64,000 nucleotides of DNA from Progne subis subis (lineage: Eukaryota > Chordata > Aves > Passeriformes > Hirundinidae). The DNA is taken from the NCBI GenBank assembly GCA_022316685.1, contig JAKJHU010001068.1:1-64000 (forward strand), written 5' to 3'. The position numbers and the translations under genes were made by a program. This document shows, piece by piece, positions 21,877 to 33,680 of this stretch; position 1 is the stretch's first letter, and every line of letters starts with the position of its first letter. The notes under the pieces were generated by a model that searched no databases, had not been told where the DNA came from, and worked only from the letters and a program-made list of their open reading frames with translations.

Positions 21877-22432
21877 TGTTATAAATACATACTATAGAAT
21901 TATAATATTAAGATGAATGCTATGTGTTAAAATAACTTTGCTTTTATTTCTGCTATTAACAAAAATTAGACATGGTAGCAGTGGCAGCTGATAAAGTTAT
22001 GAGTGAACTGTCTTTGGTCACGATAACATCCAGTAACATACGATGAGGCCCCTGCTACTGATACACCAACTCTCAGCATCTGCCGCCTGAGAAAGTACGG
22101 AGCAAGGCCCAAGCTAGAAACGATAAAGAGAACGGACAAAAACCACAGCCAAAAACCAGGCATGCTCTAAAAAGACAGACCCAAGGAGTGGCCATGCTAA
22201 ACAGTTCCTGGAATATGTAAGCTAGTTTGTGAGAAAGTATGAATATGCATAATAGTCTATGAATATGCAACAGGTTGATGTAATAGAAAAGGTACTGAAG
22301 GAATGTCTCCTAAGATAGTAGGTGTGCTCTTGGCTGAGTGCTGTTAACCCTTTGCTTTATGATCTCTGTCTCCTATTGTCTTTCTATTATTTTGTTTAAA
22401 TTTTATCAGGAAAGTGAATCTCGTTTTTCACA
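21877..22432 (+). mobile_element. Solo LTR, family B copy 1 (working name)
   Basis: 556 bp from TGTTATAAATAC to TTTTTCACA. Flanks TGGCC (left) and CGGCC (right) match at four of five positions, as expected of an aged 5-bp target duplication. It shares several long blocks with 23539-24194. It lies in an intron of the SYCP1-like gene. Confidence 0.7.
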
Positions 22433-22512
22433 CGGCCCAATTAAAAGAGTTGGTAATGCCTCTGTGATGACATATTTAAGGAAGAAAAAAACTGCATGCA
22501 CTTCTTCTTCTT

Positions 22513-23194
22513 TGTGATATGTGACCTAAAGTTAATTCATGTTAGGTAATATGATATGTAATTAATTTGTGTTGAAATGTAGTGATATGCAATATAAAAT
22601 TGATCTGCGTTCAGTCGGATTTAAAATCTGTAAAACCTGAAGTGTGTTTAGGGTTAACAGAGACTAAAAACTGCAAGAAGGGGACACAGGGGTTGGGGAA
22701 GGAAAGAATTTCTGCCAGGATAAGCCTCGAGACAACCAACAAAACTAAAAGAATGGAAAAATGGGGAGATTGGCCGTGCCTTCCCCAGAGATGGGCGTGC
22801 TAACAATCAAACAATTTAGAGGAGATTGATATCTTATCTGTTCCGGCCTGATTTAACATTTCCAAACCTTCTCCGAACCTGGCAATCATGGCATTGTTCC
22901 ACTCCGAGAACCTATTCAACGGACTCGGGACCTGAACATGAATACCTAATGAAGCTACCACAAGCAAGAGCTCTACGGTCACCGTCCACTCTCAGCAAAA
23001 GGCTGTATAAAAAACCGGCGGTGCTGGGCCAATTTGTGAACAGAGGGGGTTACGGACCGATAGAGTCCGTTACCACGTTCACCCAGTGCCAAAACCCCAG
23101 GGTTCGATAATTGTGGCTATTGGAGACTGAATTTAAGTCTCAAAATAAAATTCTAAATTTTGATTTACAAAATTTGGCTTGTCAATTTTTTACA
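22513..23194 (+). mobile_element. Solo LTR with perfect 5-bp target duplication
   Basis: 682 bp from TGTGATATGTGACC to TTTTTTACA, flanked by TTCTT on both sides (22508-22512, 23195-23199). TATA-type TATAAAAAACC near 23005-23016 and AATAAA near 23143 give a complete promoter/poly-A layout. It belongs to a different family from its two neighbours. Confidence 0.85.
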
Positions 23195-23538
23195 TTCTTC
23201 TTCCGAGGGGTGGAGAGGTGCCATGGCCAGGGCCCTCCTGGTGCCATGAGCGACCACCAGCGCCACATGTCCAGGGCCCCTCGGCTGGAACCATGCACCC
23301 GAGGCCACGCATGTAACATACTTTGGCACAGCTTGTAACATACTTCGCCTGCTTAACAGCTTTCAGCCACACTGCAAGCAGAAGGGCAGAAGCTGTGGAA
23401 GCAGCTTCTCCTTTTTGACACTTCGCATGAAGAGAGCCTCTCCATTCAGTGCCAGCACCCATGTGGCCGTGGCGGGGACCACGTGGCCGACAGCAGGGGA
23501 CATGGCGAGCAATTCCTCGATACGGAGCCCAGGTGAGA

Positions 23539-24194
23539 TGGTTATAAATAGACATTATATTATTGGCCTTTTGCAAATATTAAAATGAATGCTATATGTA
23601 TAATGCTGGAATAACTTTGCTGCATGAATACAGTTTTCATTTCTGCTGTTAACAAAACATAGAAATGGTAGTGTGATAAATATATCTCAGGCCATAGCAT
23701 AATATTAAAGTAGAGGTTATGCGATGTTAAAATGCTTTTATTCATGTAACTAACTCATTTAAAGTAATTTGTGGATTACCCTATCTGAATGAAGATAACA
23801 GTGACAGAATCCAGAACCCCAAAGGAAGAATTCATTGACTCTCCATTATCAGGAAAGGTAAAAACAACAGGATGGAACCACGAAGAGAAATAAAACATAC
23901 TGATTTAATCTACAGGATAGCATGGAGACAAATCAAAGGTTAAAACCAAGCAAAAGAACATCTAAAGTCAAAGGAATGTTTGAATAATGCATAATGGTCT
24001 ATGAATATGCAACAGGGTGATAAAAATAAAAAAAAAATTAAAGAGTGTTTCCAAGGTAGTAAGTGTGCTCTCTGCTGAATGCCAAGCACCTGGCCGCTTT
24101 CTTTGTTTAACCCTTTGTTTTATTGCTGTCTCTTATTGTCTTTTTTATTAAAGTTTTAAAAATTCTACCAGGAAAGTGAACCTCATTTTTCACA
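23539..24194 (+). mobile_element. Solo LTR, family B copy 2
   Basis: About 656 bp from TGGTTATAAATAG to TTTTTCACA. It shares with 21877-22432 the blocks around the AATGCTATRTGT stretch, GAATATGCAACAGG and CAGGAAAGTGAA. Insertions and deletions separate the copies. No clear target duplication. Confidence 0.65.
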
Positions 24195-25060
24195 AGATCA
24201 ACCTTTCAATGCTGCAAAACCCTGTAAGAACTTTTCAACTGAAAGAACTTGAGAACAAACGGACCTGCACACAACAATTTTCTCCCAAATCAAAGAAAAG
24301 GAAAAAATGAAGAACAGAACAACATGGCAACACTAAAGCCAGCGAGGGGAAGGAAGGAAAAGAATTGCTCCAGACGTCAGAGATGAGATTCTTCTGCATG
24401 TCGTAGTGGGGACTATGATACAAGAGTCTCCCTTTAATTCACAAAGCGCATGGGGGAATGCAGAGATCCACTCACAGTCTGTGAGAAAAGGGGCTCAGGC
24501 TGGAGTGAGTGGATGCTAAAAAGCTGTAAGCTACTGGGAAATTCAAAGAGAGAAGATAGAGAAAGAGGACCCTTGCTTCCAAACTAGAACAGCTCCTCCT
24601 TAAAAGACTACACCCCCATGAACTAATGGCCCATGCAAAACAGCTGTGGGAAGACTGTTTTCCTGTGGGAGGGACTCACGTTGTAGCAGGTAAGGTGGGC
24701 CTGCTACTCGTAAAAATTAAAACCACACTGGAAAAGTTCACAGAGAACAGTCTCCAGTGGGGAAGACCCTGTGGCAGAGCAAGAAACTCCTTAAGCAAAC
24801 TGAAAAAAAATTCCAGAAGTGATAAACGGACTAAAGATCACGTTTTGTCTCTCTGTGCTGTCAGTGGGTAAGAGGGAGAGATTGGGAAAAAAAGTGTTCT
24901 GTAGGTTTCTTTTAATTCTCATGACCCACTTTCTCATGACCCAATTTCTCATGACCCCACCAATCTTCTCGTTACTATTTAAGTTTGAACCTGTTTTACC
25001 CTTAAAGTGTTTTTCTTCTAATTATTATCTCAGCTCATGAGCCCATCAATCTTTCTTCCC
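24195..25060 (+). mobile_element. Possible diverged family-A-like LTR remnant
   Basis: The end region (AGTTTGAACCTGTTTTACCC followed by a T-rich stretch) and the TTAAAAGACTACACCCC block resemble the last third of the LTR at 9400-10921, but only in short stretches. Ends are unknown. Confidence 0.35.
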
Positions 25061-25238
25061 TCTCCTCTGCTCAACAATAGCAGAGAAAAATAAGTGAATG
25101 TTTTTTTTAATGCATGCCTGGCTCTTAGCCAGTATAAAACTGCTAGACAAGGACATCAGCTCCTTCACTGAATTATTTAACATTGGAACATATTTAAGAT
25201 TATTTAACATTTAGCATATTTAAGATTGGAATACTTAC

Positions 25239-25331
25239 CAGTGTTCTTTCTGATGATAACTGCTTTTGTTGTCTAATTTTATATACTTTTAACTCTGCAT
25301 CTTTTTCTTCAACCATTTTATCATATTCATT
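25239..25331 (-). pseudogene. SYCP1: SYCP1-like coiled-coil exon
   Basis: 93 bp, 31 codons, intact, donor GTAAGT. NEYDKMVEEKDAELKVYK aligns almost without gaps with family HQYDKIIEERDSELGLYK. Confidence 0.92.
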
Positions 25332-25984
25332 CTGTGTTAAAAAAACACAACAAACCAACAACAAACTCAAAACATGTGACTAAATGTTGCCGTTATAGAT
25401 CTACCCAGTCTTTAAACATCAGTCATTTTTTCAAAACAGGCTCTTCAGAAGATTCAGAAAGCACCAGGAACAAACACTGATGCTTCTGCAGAAACTGTAA
25501 ACCAGAAAATGCTTGATGCAGTATTACTTTCTGGACTGGCGGAGAGTGCTTTATTTCTATGCAGCAATATGCGTTCAGCACCTAAGAGCCAGCTGTGCTG
25601 TTTTTATTAATGGTATCTGATAAAGATATTGCGCAAGAGAGTAATAGAAAAGTAAACTAAAATGTGTCAAGCTAAACTTCTGACAGTCACTAAGTAATCT
25701 CCTCAGAGAAAGAGGCCAAACTGATACTGAAAAATTCTGCATTCAGATGGTATCAAAGAAGACTGGATAAAAAATAAAAAAAAAATCCTAGAAGTTTAGA
25801 TAAATGAAATTTATCTGCTCATAGGCAGGTTTTCAAAATCTTCTAAGTAATTTGATTTTAGATGATGAAAGACAAGCATGTGTTCAGTTTCCTTTCCCCA
25901 GATTCAGACCTTTTTCTGGTTTTGGAAGATTATTAACATGGTGTCAACACATTAAAAATCACAGCAATCAGTAAAATCTCTTAC

Positions 25985-26095
25985 CTTGTGCTTTTCCGTA
26001 AGTGCCACCATCTCAGTTATCTTATGCTGACATCGGATATCAGTTTCTCTTTGTATCATTGTTGCTTCATCATAAAGCAACTTCATCTTTTCCAC
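25985..26095 (-). pseudogene. SYCP1: SYCP1-like coiled-coil exon
   Basis: 111 bp, 37 codons, intact with acceptor CTAACAG and donor GTAAGA. It contains RCQHKITEMVALTEKHK, nearly identical to the most conserved block of vertebrate SYCP1. Confidence 0.95.
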
Positions 26096-26658
26096 CTGTT
26101 AGTAATAAACTGCATTTCATTCATAAACATAACAATACATTTTTTTAAATCTTAGTTTAATTTCTTCTTCCCCCTGTGGGTGCAAAGTATGTAGTTCCAC
26201 TGGGACATCATTTGCTTTTAAGATCCTTTTCAAATCTGACATTTTTTATGCAGATTGTTAAAATGGGCAAGATTAAAGGAACATTCCATGGCAAGCCAGT
26301 TCACTTCAAACCAAAAGGCCATTTCACACATTCTGCCCTAACATTTCTTAGCATTGCCATTAAGAAATGTGTGGGCATAAAAATACTAATATGGATGAAG
26401 TTATAATATAATTTACGTATGCTGACTTTATACCAAGGGTAGAATTTCCTTTAACTATATCTTGAAAGGGAGGAATTTTTAACTGGGTTCTTATTTTCAA
26501 AGACATTCAAATACTGCAACCTAAGCACCTAATGTATTATAGCTTTGCTCACAGGCATTTATGTTAATAAGACTGAAATGTAAGAGCAAGTACTCTGGTC
26601 AACAAAGCTTCATAAAAACACATAAAAATTAAATTGCAGTAAAATTAACACCTCTCAC

Positions 26659-26775
26659 CTCTTCATGAAATTTATTTTCATTCACTTTTCTTGTTTCTAT
26701 GTCTTTTTGATAGACGTCAACTGCTTCCTTATGTTGCTTGTTCATATTTTCTATCTCTAACTGCAATTTATTCAC
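26659..26775 (-). pseudogene. SYCP1: SYCP1-like coiled-coil exon
   Basis: 117 bp, 39 codons, intact. VNKLQLEIE and VYQKDIETRKVNENKFHEE follow the family pattern VNKLELEL...YQKEIEDKKISEENLLEE at the same length. Confidence 0.93.
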
Positions 26776-27624
26776 CTTTTGAGAATGCAGAATTGCTGCT
26801 GTTATTTTTTTAGGAATTAATATGTTAATGATTTTTTTCGCCTCTTATTTTTGTCTAGAAACACACTGTTACATTTCAGGTATATGATTAAAGTGTTTTC
26901 TATTTAAAAGTTCAGCTTTTTTTTAATAAAGAATTGAACCTTGCCCCGAAATGAGTTAGGAAATACTCAAAGAAGCAATGGCAACAGCACAGTTGGGAAA
27001 ACTGCCCTAAGCAGTCACCCTAAATGCTGTGAATTCCTTGGAAAAAACCAAAATACAGATGGAGATTTTTTTTTCCCTCTCTTGTAAATCTATATAAGAT
27101 TTTCACAGGTTTTACAGTATATTTTCCTCCCAGCTGTGCATTTTGTTTGCAGCTTTTCCTTTTAAATTTCTCCTATGAATATCCTCCAGAAAGTCCACTT
27201 CTTTCTTCAGGTGCAGTACCCAAAGCTGGACACGATATTCCCATCAGAGGGGTTGCGACTGCAGAATACATTTAAAGAACAGCCTAAAGAGAGTAATATA
27301 TATATGTCCTTTAAATGCTTTCCTGTTACTATGAGTTTACTGAACCTTGTTAAGTCCATTACCAACAAAAGAAGAAAAAAAGAAAGGAACTGAGTAGAAA
27401 CATAATTAATTGTGATGTGAAGTCCATCTCTTTTAAATGTCCAATAGGCAGTGCCCAATGATTAAAAATGGAAGCATCTTCTAAAAACTATGAGTTCATT
27501 CCTGCAAAATCTGTATCGGAGATCCATAAGCCATTTCAGAATGTATTTAACAAATATTATCATTAGTTACACTAGGACTTAAAAACACTCACCTCATCTT
27601 CTAGATTATGTTATTTAAACCTAC

Positions 27625-27687
27625 CTTCCCTTCATAAAGACAGGGTTTTTTGCTTTCTGCGGTAATTTTCTTTTTCAGCACCTTATT
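27625..27687 (-). pseudogene. SYCP1: SYCP1-like coiled-coil exon
   Basis: 63 bp, 21 codons, intact, acceptor TTCAACAG and donor GTAGGT. NKVLKKKITAESKKPCLYEGK matches family ENKALKKKGTAESKQLNVYEIK. Confidence 0.93.
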
Positions 27688-28374
27688 CTGTTGAAATAAA
27701 ACAAAACAAAACAATCACCATACCTTAATAAATTAATACAATTATGTAATGGTTTAACTGCGTCAGAAATGTCAGAATCTTCAAAATTCCAGCTTTCTCA
27801 TCAAGCAAATAACTCTCCATTGTGCAGTTCAGGTTCCAGAACAATTCTCCAAACAAAAGAATGCTCAAATAATTACTGTGATAATACTGTTTCTCCATGA
27901 CCTTAAGAAAGGTTCCTCCTGAGCAATAACAGGGAATAACCAATGAGGTGCAGAATGGGAATTAAAGCTAAAATGCTGCTGATAGAAGGCATGAAGATGT
28001 CATGACAAAAAACACAAGTTACCTATTTTTACAGTGAAGTTACTACAATTTGTGCTAGTGCAGAGTTCTTTTCTACTAGTGGTAACTGAGATAGGTCCTT
28101 GTTGCAAGTACATAAATAATACTATGTACTAAATGAAAAAAGTAGTTTATTAAAGATACTGGGTTTGTAATTGCTTTTTTCAAATTAATGCTAATATAAC
28201 AAATCAAGTGATTCCAAAGATGACTACTTAATTTGCTCAGAGTTAGGATAAGAAAGGAATTTTTTTAAATTGCATAGTTGTATCTAAATATATCACAGCA
28301 GACAAAAACAGCTGAAAAGTCATCCCAGAATACCATGTGCTTATGCATTTGTGACTTCTAAAATCTCTACACAC

Positions 28375-28436
28375 CTCCTGGTGCAACTCTTCAATGCATT
28401 TGGTTTTATTTTCCACCTGTTTCTTTAATTTTTCAT
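28375..28436 (-). pseudogene. SYCP1: SYCP1-like coiled-coil exon
   Basis: 62 bp, open. KLKKQVENKTKCIEELHQE matches family NNLRKQVENKNKYIEELQQE. Borders CTTTCAG and GTGTGT are usable. Confidence 0.92.
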
Positions 28437-28761
28437 CTGAAAGAGATATTTCAAACATTAATTAGTAAGTCCTAAAGATGACTCCCTGTGTTAGCAATTC
28501 CTGTCAACGTTCTCAAACATACGCTTGCACCAGTCTGGGTTATTCCAATGGGACTGAAACACAAGACATGTTAGAATGATCGGAGTTTTAGCCATAAAGT
28601 ACTACAAGATGCTAATTAATAGCAGTGAACCAGTTCCTTAGTGGTTATAGAATTAAGAAAGAAGAAGGAAAAAACTCCCAAAACCCCAGTATCTTCACAA
28701 TTTAAAAAATACACTTTATGAAGTTCCCTACAATTCATGAAAAAATTAATTTTCCCAATTA

Positions 28762-28840
28762 TTTTCTAGAATCTTCAACTGCTTTTCCTTTCTTGAAATT
28801 TCATTTTCAATATTCTTAACCTGACATTGCAATTGTAAAT
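28762..28840 (-). pseudogene. SYCP1: SYCP1-like exon with lost donor
   Basis: The acceptor side AATCAAAG is present. ISRKEKQLKILEN matches family VLKKEKQMKILEN. After it the sequence runs into AATAATTGGG with no GT at the expected place, so the splice donor seems destroyed. The left coordinate is approximate. Confidence 0.75.
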
Positions 28841-29293
28841 CTTTGATTTTTATGATAAAATTTTGAAATCCCTTCTAGTGCTAAAACCCCAGGTTGCTTT
28901 CAAACTATAGAAAGAAAGTAAAAATATTTGAATGTAAGCTAAAACTCACATTACATATAAAAAGCTAATCCAGAGGCCATCTGTCACTCAGTGGGTATAT
29001 AAAAAAAAAAACCAGAAAAACAGGTTTTCTGTTTGCCTGAAATAAACCAAATTTTAATACAAACTTCCAAGCAAAGAGTAAACACCCCAGTGATTGTGTT
29101 TATCTCTTAAAATAACAGGGCTCAGCATGTGGACACAAAATGTCACAGTTAGCAGCAGCTGTGAAAGAAGAAAGCATCTGTCAGAGATCACATTCCCCAG
29201 GCACAGCTTTGCAGAAAAAAATCACAACAAACATTTTACATTTAGATTCTGTCCTACAGGTTACATATTTTCATAACATACAATGTGACATAC

Positions 29294-29362
29294 GTTTTCT
29301 TCTCTTTCATCCAGTTTACTTTTAATCTCTTCACTTGTCTTTGCCATCTTCTCCTTCAAAGA
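29294..29362 (-). pseudogene. SYCP1: SYCP1-like coiled-coil exon
   Basis: 69 bp, open, donor GTATGT. EEIKSKLDEREEN matches family DEVKCKLDKSEEN. Confidence 0.85.
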
Positions 29363-30034
29363 CTCCAGTTTGTTTGTAAGGGCCAAATTAACAAGCATTA
29401 GTAAATATTTACTTACTACCTTTAACTTCTTTTAAGTGCTGCTAATAAACCCATATTTTATTTCCCAAAAAGAGCTGCTAATGTTGATGGGAAGTTCATA
29501 AGCTGCTCAATTAAAATGTTCTTAAAATGAAGCAACATGACTGGTTAACTTAATATGTGAACCATCTATGCTTTTTTTAAATGGGAAAAGATGTTCCATC
29601 CTAACCTAAGGAAAATACATCCTAACCTGGAATATTTTAATGCAGCTATGAAACATGGGAGAGGGCCTGTCTATTGAATTGACGGTACAGAGACTCCTGC
29701 AGAGAGTAATCCTTATCCAGTTCTGCCTTGTCCCATTTAATCCATAGCCTTGAACTTCCATTTTCATTTCCTTCACACCTAAGATTTCTAGTGCAAAACA
29801 GGACAGCTCCTTCTATGTAATACAAAATGATAGCAAACATTGTTCCTGTAGCAATAGGTATTTCTAATCTGAGAAAATTTCTACTTGGACAACAGCAATA
29901 CTGAATAGTTTCTGTTTAGCTATATAATCTAGAAAAACATCAATCAAAAAAATCCCAGAAAGGAGCATATGAACACAACTATTTGAGTCTACTTCATTTA
30001 ACAACACCAGATATTAATATTTGTTTTTACTTGC

Positions 30035-30100
30035 CTTAGCTAGCCATTTGTCTCTTCTAGGTTTTCAAGTAACTACTTTGTATTTTCTTCTTTTTTATTA
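30035..30100 (-). pseudogene. SYCP1: SYCP1-like exon with two in-frame TAG stops
   Basis: 66 bp. In the frame matching the family (NKKEE...LLENLEET) two codons are TAG at sites where other SYCP1 proteins have ordinary residues. The left border is AAG|GCAAGT, a GC donor in place of GT. Confidence 0.82.
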
Positions 30101-30341
30101 CTATCCTAAATAAAGACCCACGTCAGCAAAGAAATAAAATTCAAAGTGACTTCTTAAAAAATTCAGACACATCCCAAACACACTGACCAGCCTTATTCAT
30201 GAGTGTAAATACACTTCCTTTCCAATTCAAACACACAAAATTGCTCAGATACTCTACAGAACCATGTCAGGTTGCAGCTTATCATCTGATTTGTAAAATG
30301 GAGTACTGCCCTTTAAAAAAAGCTGGGAGTTTACAACTTGC

Positions 30342-30460
30342 CTCTTGTTTTTCTTGTAGTTTCTTGAGTTCTGCAGGCCACACTATTGTTCTCTTGTGCT
30401 ATTTGTTCTTTCTCTAGTGAAAGCTTATTGAGATGTACTGTTAGTTGTTCATTCTTTAAC
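30342..30460 (-). pseudogene. SYCP1: SYCP1-like exon with internal frameshift
   Basis: The first part reads LKNEQLTVHLNKLSLEKEQIAQEN, a close match to the family (LKNTELTSHCNKLSLENKELTQE). From about 30385 the match continues in another frame (AELKKLQEKQE), so one extra base shifts the frame. The donor is again GC (AGAG|GCAAGT). Confidence 0.85.
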
Positions 30461-30949
30461 CTAATTTAAAACAAATGGCCAAGAGGAATAAGATGCATCT
30501 TAAAATCTCCTTTTAAATTAAATATACCCATTATCCAGTGTTACTCTATGCTGAAAAAGTCCAGGCCTCTATCTACAAATATAGGCTTTGCAGCAAAGTC
30601 ACAGTGAAATAAAAAGGTGACAGAAGAAGGAAAGAAAACCAGAGTCAACTTTTATATATAAATCTAATTAGTAAAGATGATGTAGTTCAAAGCAGGATTA
30701 ACAATGAGTTCAGAAAACTTTCTCTTCTTGTTAACTAAGCCAAAGAGATATGGAACAACTTCATATTCCACAGAATACATACAAATAGAGAAAATGTAAT
30801 TTACAAATGTAAGTATATAATTAATATCGTTCTATGTGGTTCAAAATTCTCATTAAAAAACAACCATCATTCATTTCACTGTGTATTAAAGTAACTTCTA
30901 TGTAACACCAAAAAAAATTAAATACTGTATTTTCAAAATGGTCGTATGC

Positions 30950-31051
30950 TCTTTGTTCAAGATCTGTTTTCAGAGTTAAAAGCTGGTTTAAATAATCTTG
31001 TTCCTTTTCAGCTGTACTCGTCAGCTGTACTTTCAAATCATGGATTTCTTT
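30950..31051 (-). pseudogene. SYCP1: SYCP1-like coiled-coil exon, donor unclear
   Basis: Acceptor TCCTTTTGCAG is strong. KEIHDLKVQLTSTAEKEQ and LKTDLEQ match family KEIHDLKIQLTAITTSEQ and LKTELE. No GT is present at the expected end, so the left edge is approximate. Confidence 0.88.
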
Positions 31052-31660
31052 CTGCAAAAGGAGAAGGAAGAGTTTTGAGTATACATGTGTAAACTATAAC
31101 TCATGGAGATTATCAGACATGAACTAACAGCACAAGGCTTTCAGAAGAAGCAAACATCCATGGCATGGATTATCCAGACTGTATCTTTATATATCTCTGG
31201 TGGAATATGGAAGTGGTGTGAGATAGGGAATTCTGACACCAGTGCTGTACATGTCCCCCTGCTGTGAGTTTAATTACCTAGTCTGCAAAACTACTAAAAT
31301 TAGATTCCTTGGACATGATTTTAAATAAAATTTAAAATTACTTCAGACTTCACAAGCTTTTACATTCATCTAAATAAAAAAAGACTAAATAAACATCAGA
31401 GAATTCCAGTTCTATACAACAGAAGAGAAAGGCAATCAGCAGGGCTGTGTCTTCATCTTTAGTACAGCTACTGTAGGAGTGCAAGGGCCAACAGTCAGGC
31501 TCCTCTGCACAGGAGGATAGAGGATCTCCTGCTGTCACTGTTACCAGCAGAGCAGTTCAGGCTGTTCACACCCTGCTCTGTGTGCTATTTCTTATGTACT
31601 TGCATACAAGCTACGATGTGTAACTTCACTATTTATAAAAACATGCTACTATTGCCCTAC

Positions 31661-31748
31661 CTCAGACCTCTCTGATTTGGAGAGCATTTTCATTTCTCTC
31701 TCTGCAAATTTTCTACAGTAGCCTCAAGATCCTTCTTCAGTAAAAGTC
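31661..31748 (-). pseudogene. SYCP1: Probable SYCP1-like exon, frameshifted
   Basis: Lies between the KEIHDL exon and the EMTK exon, where the family has a Leu/Lys/Glu-rich exon. Two overlapping frames are open, changing within a GAGAGAGA run. Donor GTAGGG is present. Assigned mainly by position. Confidence 0.55.
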
Positions 31749-32370
31749 CTCCAGTTTGCCCATTTGAGAAAATTAGTGAAACTCAGTTCAGAACACTCAA
31801 TTCACAGATTATAACAAGCAGACATGGCAAAATGAACACCTGGTTTCCCACTACCTTCACTTTAGTTGACTACACTTTCTTGTTAGACTTGTAAATATAA
31901 AATCATAATGAAAATAAACTTTTCTTAAGAGTGTCCTTCATATAGCTTAGACTTCTGTGACAGAAAATGGGTCTGTGTCACAGTACAGTAGGGTTCACAG
32001 AGGCCAGAGCTAATTACCTTCCTATAAGTAAGAAAAAAATGGGAAAACTTTATATCCAGAGGGAGTGGCATTTGAATAGACATGACCGAAGAAGGAAATA
32101 GCAAAAAACCTTGACAAGGGAATGCAAAACATGGGAGACAAGAAAAACTGAAAATATGGCAAAGAAGAAAAAACAAAACACAGGAGACAAGAAAAACAGT
32201 GACAATGAAGAAATTCTTTGAAGAAAACACTGAAACTGTGTGTGAGAAAGTTTAGTAGAAATGTTAAGGTAGGCTACACAGTGTTTATTTATGGCATTTA
32301 AGATACTGACAAAGCAAGAGGAATTTCCTATGAAGGACAAATGTCATGAGATTAAAAATTTAACATTTAC

Positions 32371-32432
32371 CAGAGTTTCTGACAGTTCTTCAAGCTGCAC
32401 TTCTTTGTCACATTTTACTTTAGTCATCTCTT
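32371..32432 (-). pseudogene. SYCP1: SYCP1-like exon, most 5' one found
   Basis: 62 bp, open, donor GTAAAT, acceptor CTGTAG. EMTKVKCDKEVQLEELSETL matches family EMTKLTNNKEVELEELKKVL. No earlier exon was found between here and the provirus at 33052. Confidence 0.9.
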
Positions 32433-33051
32433 CTACAGTACATGTAATGTAAAATAAATGGAACAGAAATAATTTTTCATATTTAGCAGGCAATATAAAA
32501 CATTTACCCTCTGGCAATATCCAGTTCTCAAAACTTGTTGGATTAAGCTCAGAAGCTGTAAAGCCAATTTATGGCTTTATCTAAACGTAGACTTCCAAAA
32601 ATGATTAAGAAAGACAATAGCAAATCTGTATTTGAAGAGAAACTAATTATTTAGCTTAAATAAAATTCAGCAGAGTCTATTATGTTTTCCACAATGATGG
32701 AATAAATAAACCATGGACTGTAACCATGGACTGTAAGACCAGAGTATTCTCCGAGTATCGATGTACCTGCATTGTTCCAAAAAAAAAAATCTGAACTGCT
32801 GAAGGTATCACATGGATATGCTGAAAAAGGAAACCAGTTATTCCTAACGTCCAAATGTTTTCTATGGACACATTCACAGTACTGGTATTTTTTGCAAGTA
32901 CTCAACACCAAGGTCATGTTTGGTGTGGAATTCTCACGGGTCTCATCTTGCCTCATTCTTGCCAAGAATTAGCAGTTCACATTTGAACACTTCCCTACAG
33001 ATGCCCTCAACGTGGATAAAGACATCCAATTACATTTCTCATCTATCAGAT
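32433..33051. other. Intron-like sequence between SYCP1 exon and provirus
   Basis: AT-rich; no further SYCP1 exon recognised. Confidence 0.5.
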
Positions 33052-33671
33052 TGTTATAAACGAGTTCTATTTCAATGATCTATGTTTTAGTTACTTAATT
33101 GTTAAAATTCCATTAAGGTTATTAATGCTTGTTCTGTTTAAAGAATTTGCCTTATCCCTGTTTTAATATTGATTAATCATTCTTATTTAGTTCTGTTTGT
33201 TAATTAAGAGTTTACTTTGTTACCTGTATATCTCTGCTCCCATTCGTCGGACAGCATCTGAATATGCAAATAAAAAGAACACTGAAATTCTGGGAACTAC
33301 TCAAGAGCAAAGGACTCTTAAAGCAGAGAACCAAAGTGGAATCCAGGACTGAAACAGGACCTCTAAACCGGAACAAAAGTAAAACTGTTCACCGAGGCAG
33401 CTTTATTTGGTCGCTGTGACCTGGCGGGGAGTTCCCCATCACTGGACGACTCCTGGTTAACAAACTGAAAATTACTCCCCAGCAAGGGAAAGCCCGCGAG
33501 GGGGGGAGTCCCAGCTTCACTGTGAAGCGAAGCTGTTTGTACCTCCTCCTCTTAGTTGCCAAGGGAGTAAGCAGGGAGCATGCGCAGCTCCTCAAGCTCT
33601 CCCCCAGAGCTGGGCTTTCTCATAAAGGCATAAAAAGGAGCAAGTCTCCTGGCCCTTGATTTTTTTCTCCA
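33052..33671 (+). repeat. 5' LTR of the gammaretrovirus-like provirus
   Basis: Starts TGTTATAAACGAG; the end is set at CTCCA by comparison with the 3' LTR. It shares long blocks with 43250-43848 (for example CTGCTCCCATTCGTCGGA). A stretch near 33350-33390 has no clear counterpart there. It lacks the AATAAA visible in the 3' copy near 43800. Confidence 0.8.
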
Positions 33672-33680
33672 TAAAATTTT

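Larger units (their letters stand above)
20326..32432 (-). pseudogene. SYCP1: SYCP1 C-terminal half, decayed and 5'-truncated
   Basis: About fifteen exons on the minus strand follow, in order, the coiled coil and start of the C-terminal tail of synaptonemal complex protein 1, the transverse filament that links homologous chromosomes at meiosis. Matches include RCQHKI-x-EMVAL-x-EKHK, KKQVENK, NKLSLE and EMTK...KEVQLEEL. Most exons have AG/GT borders and compatible phases, so this is a genomic (intron-bearing) copy, not a retrocopy. Breaks are clear: two in-frame TAG codons in one exon, frameshifts in two more and donors lost in others. Exons for the N-terminal half are absent; the series stops 620 bp before the provirus at 33052. 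Several downstream exons remain fully open and close to the mammalian sequence, so decay is recent or uneven. Confidence 0.88.

Noticed and set aside
20326..32432. Functional SYCP1 gene
   Set aside because: Two in-frame TAGs, frameshifts in at least one and probably two exons, missing donors and no N-terminal exons argue for a pseudogene, although several exons are intact.
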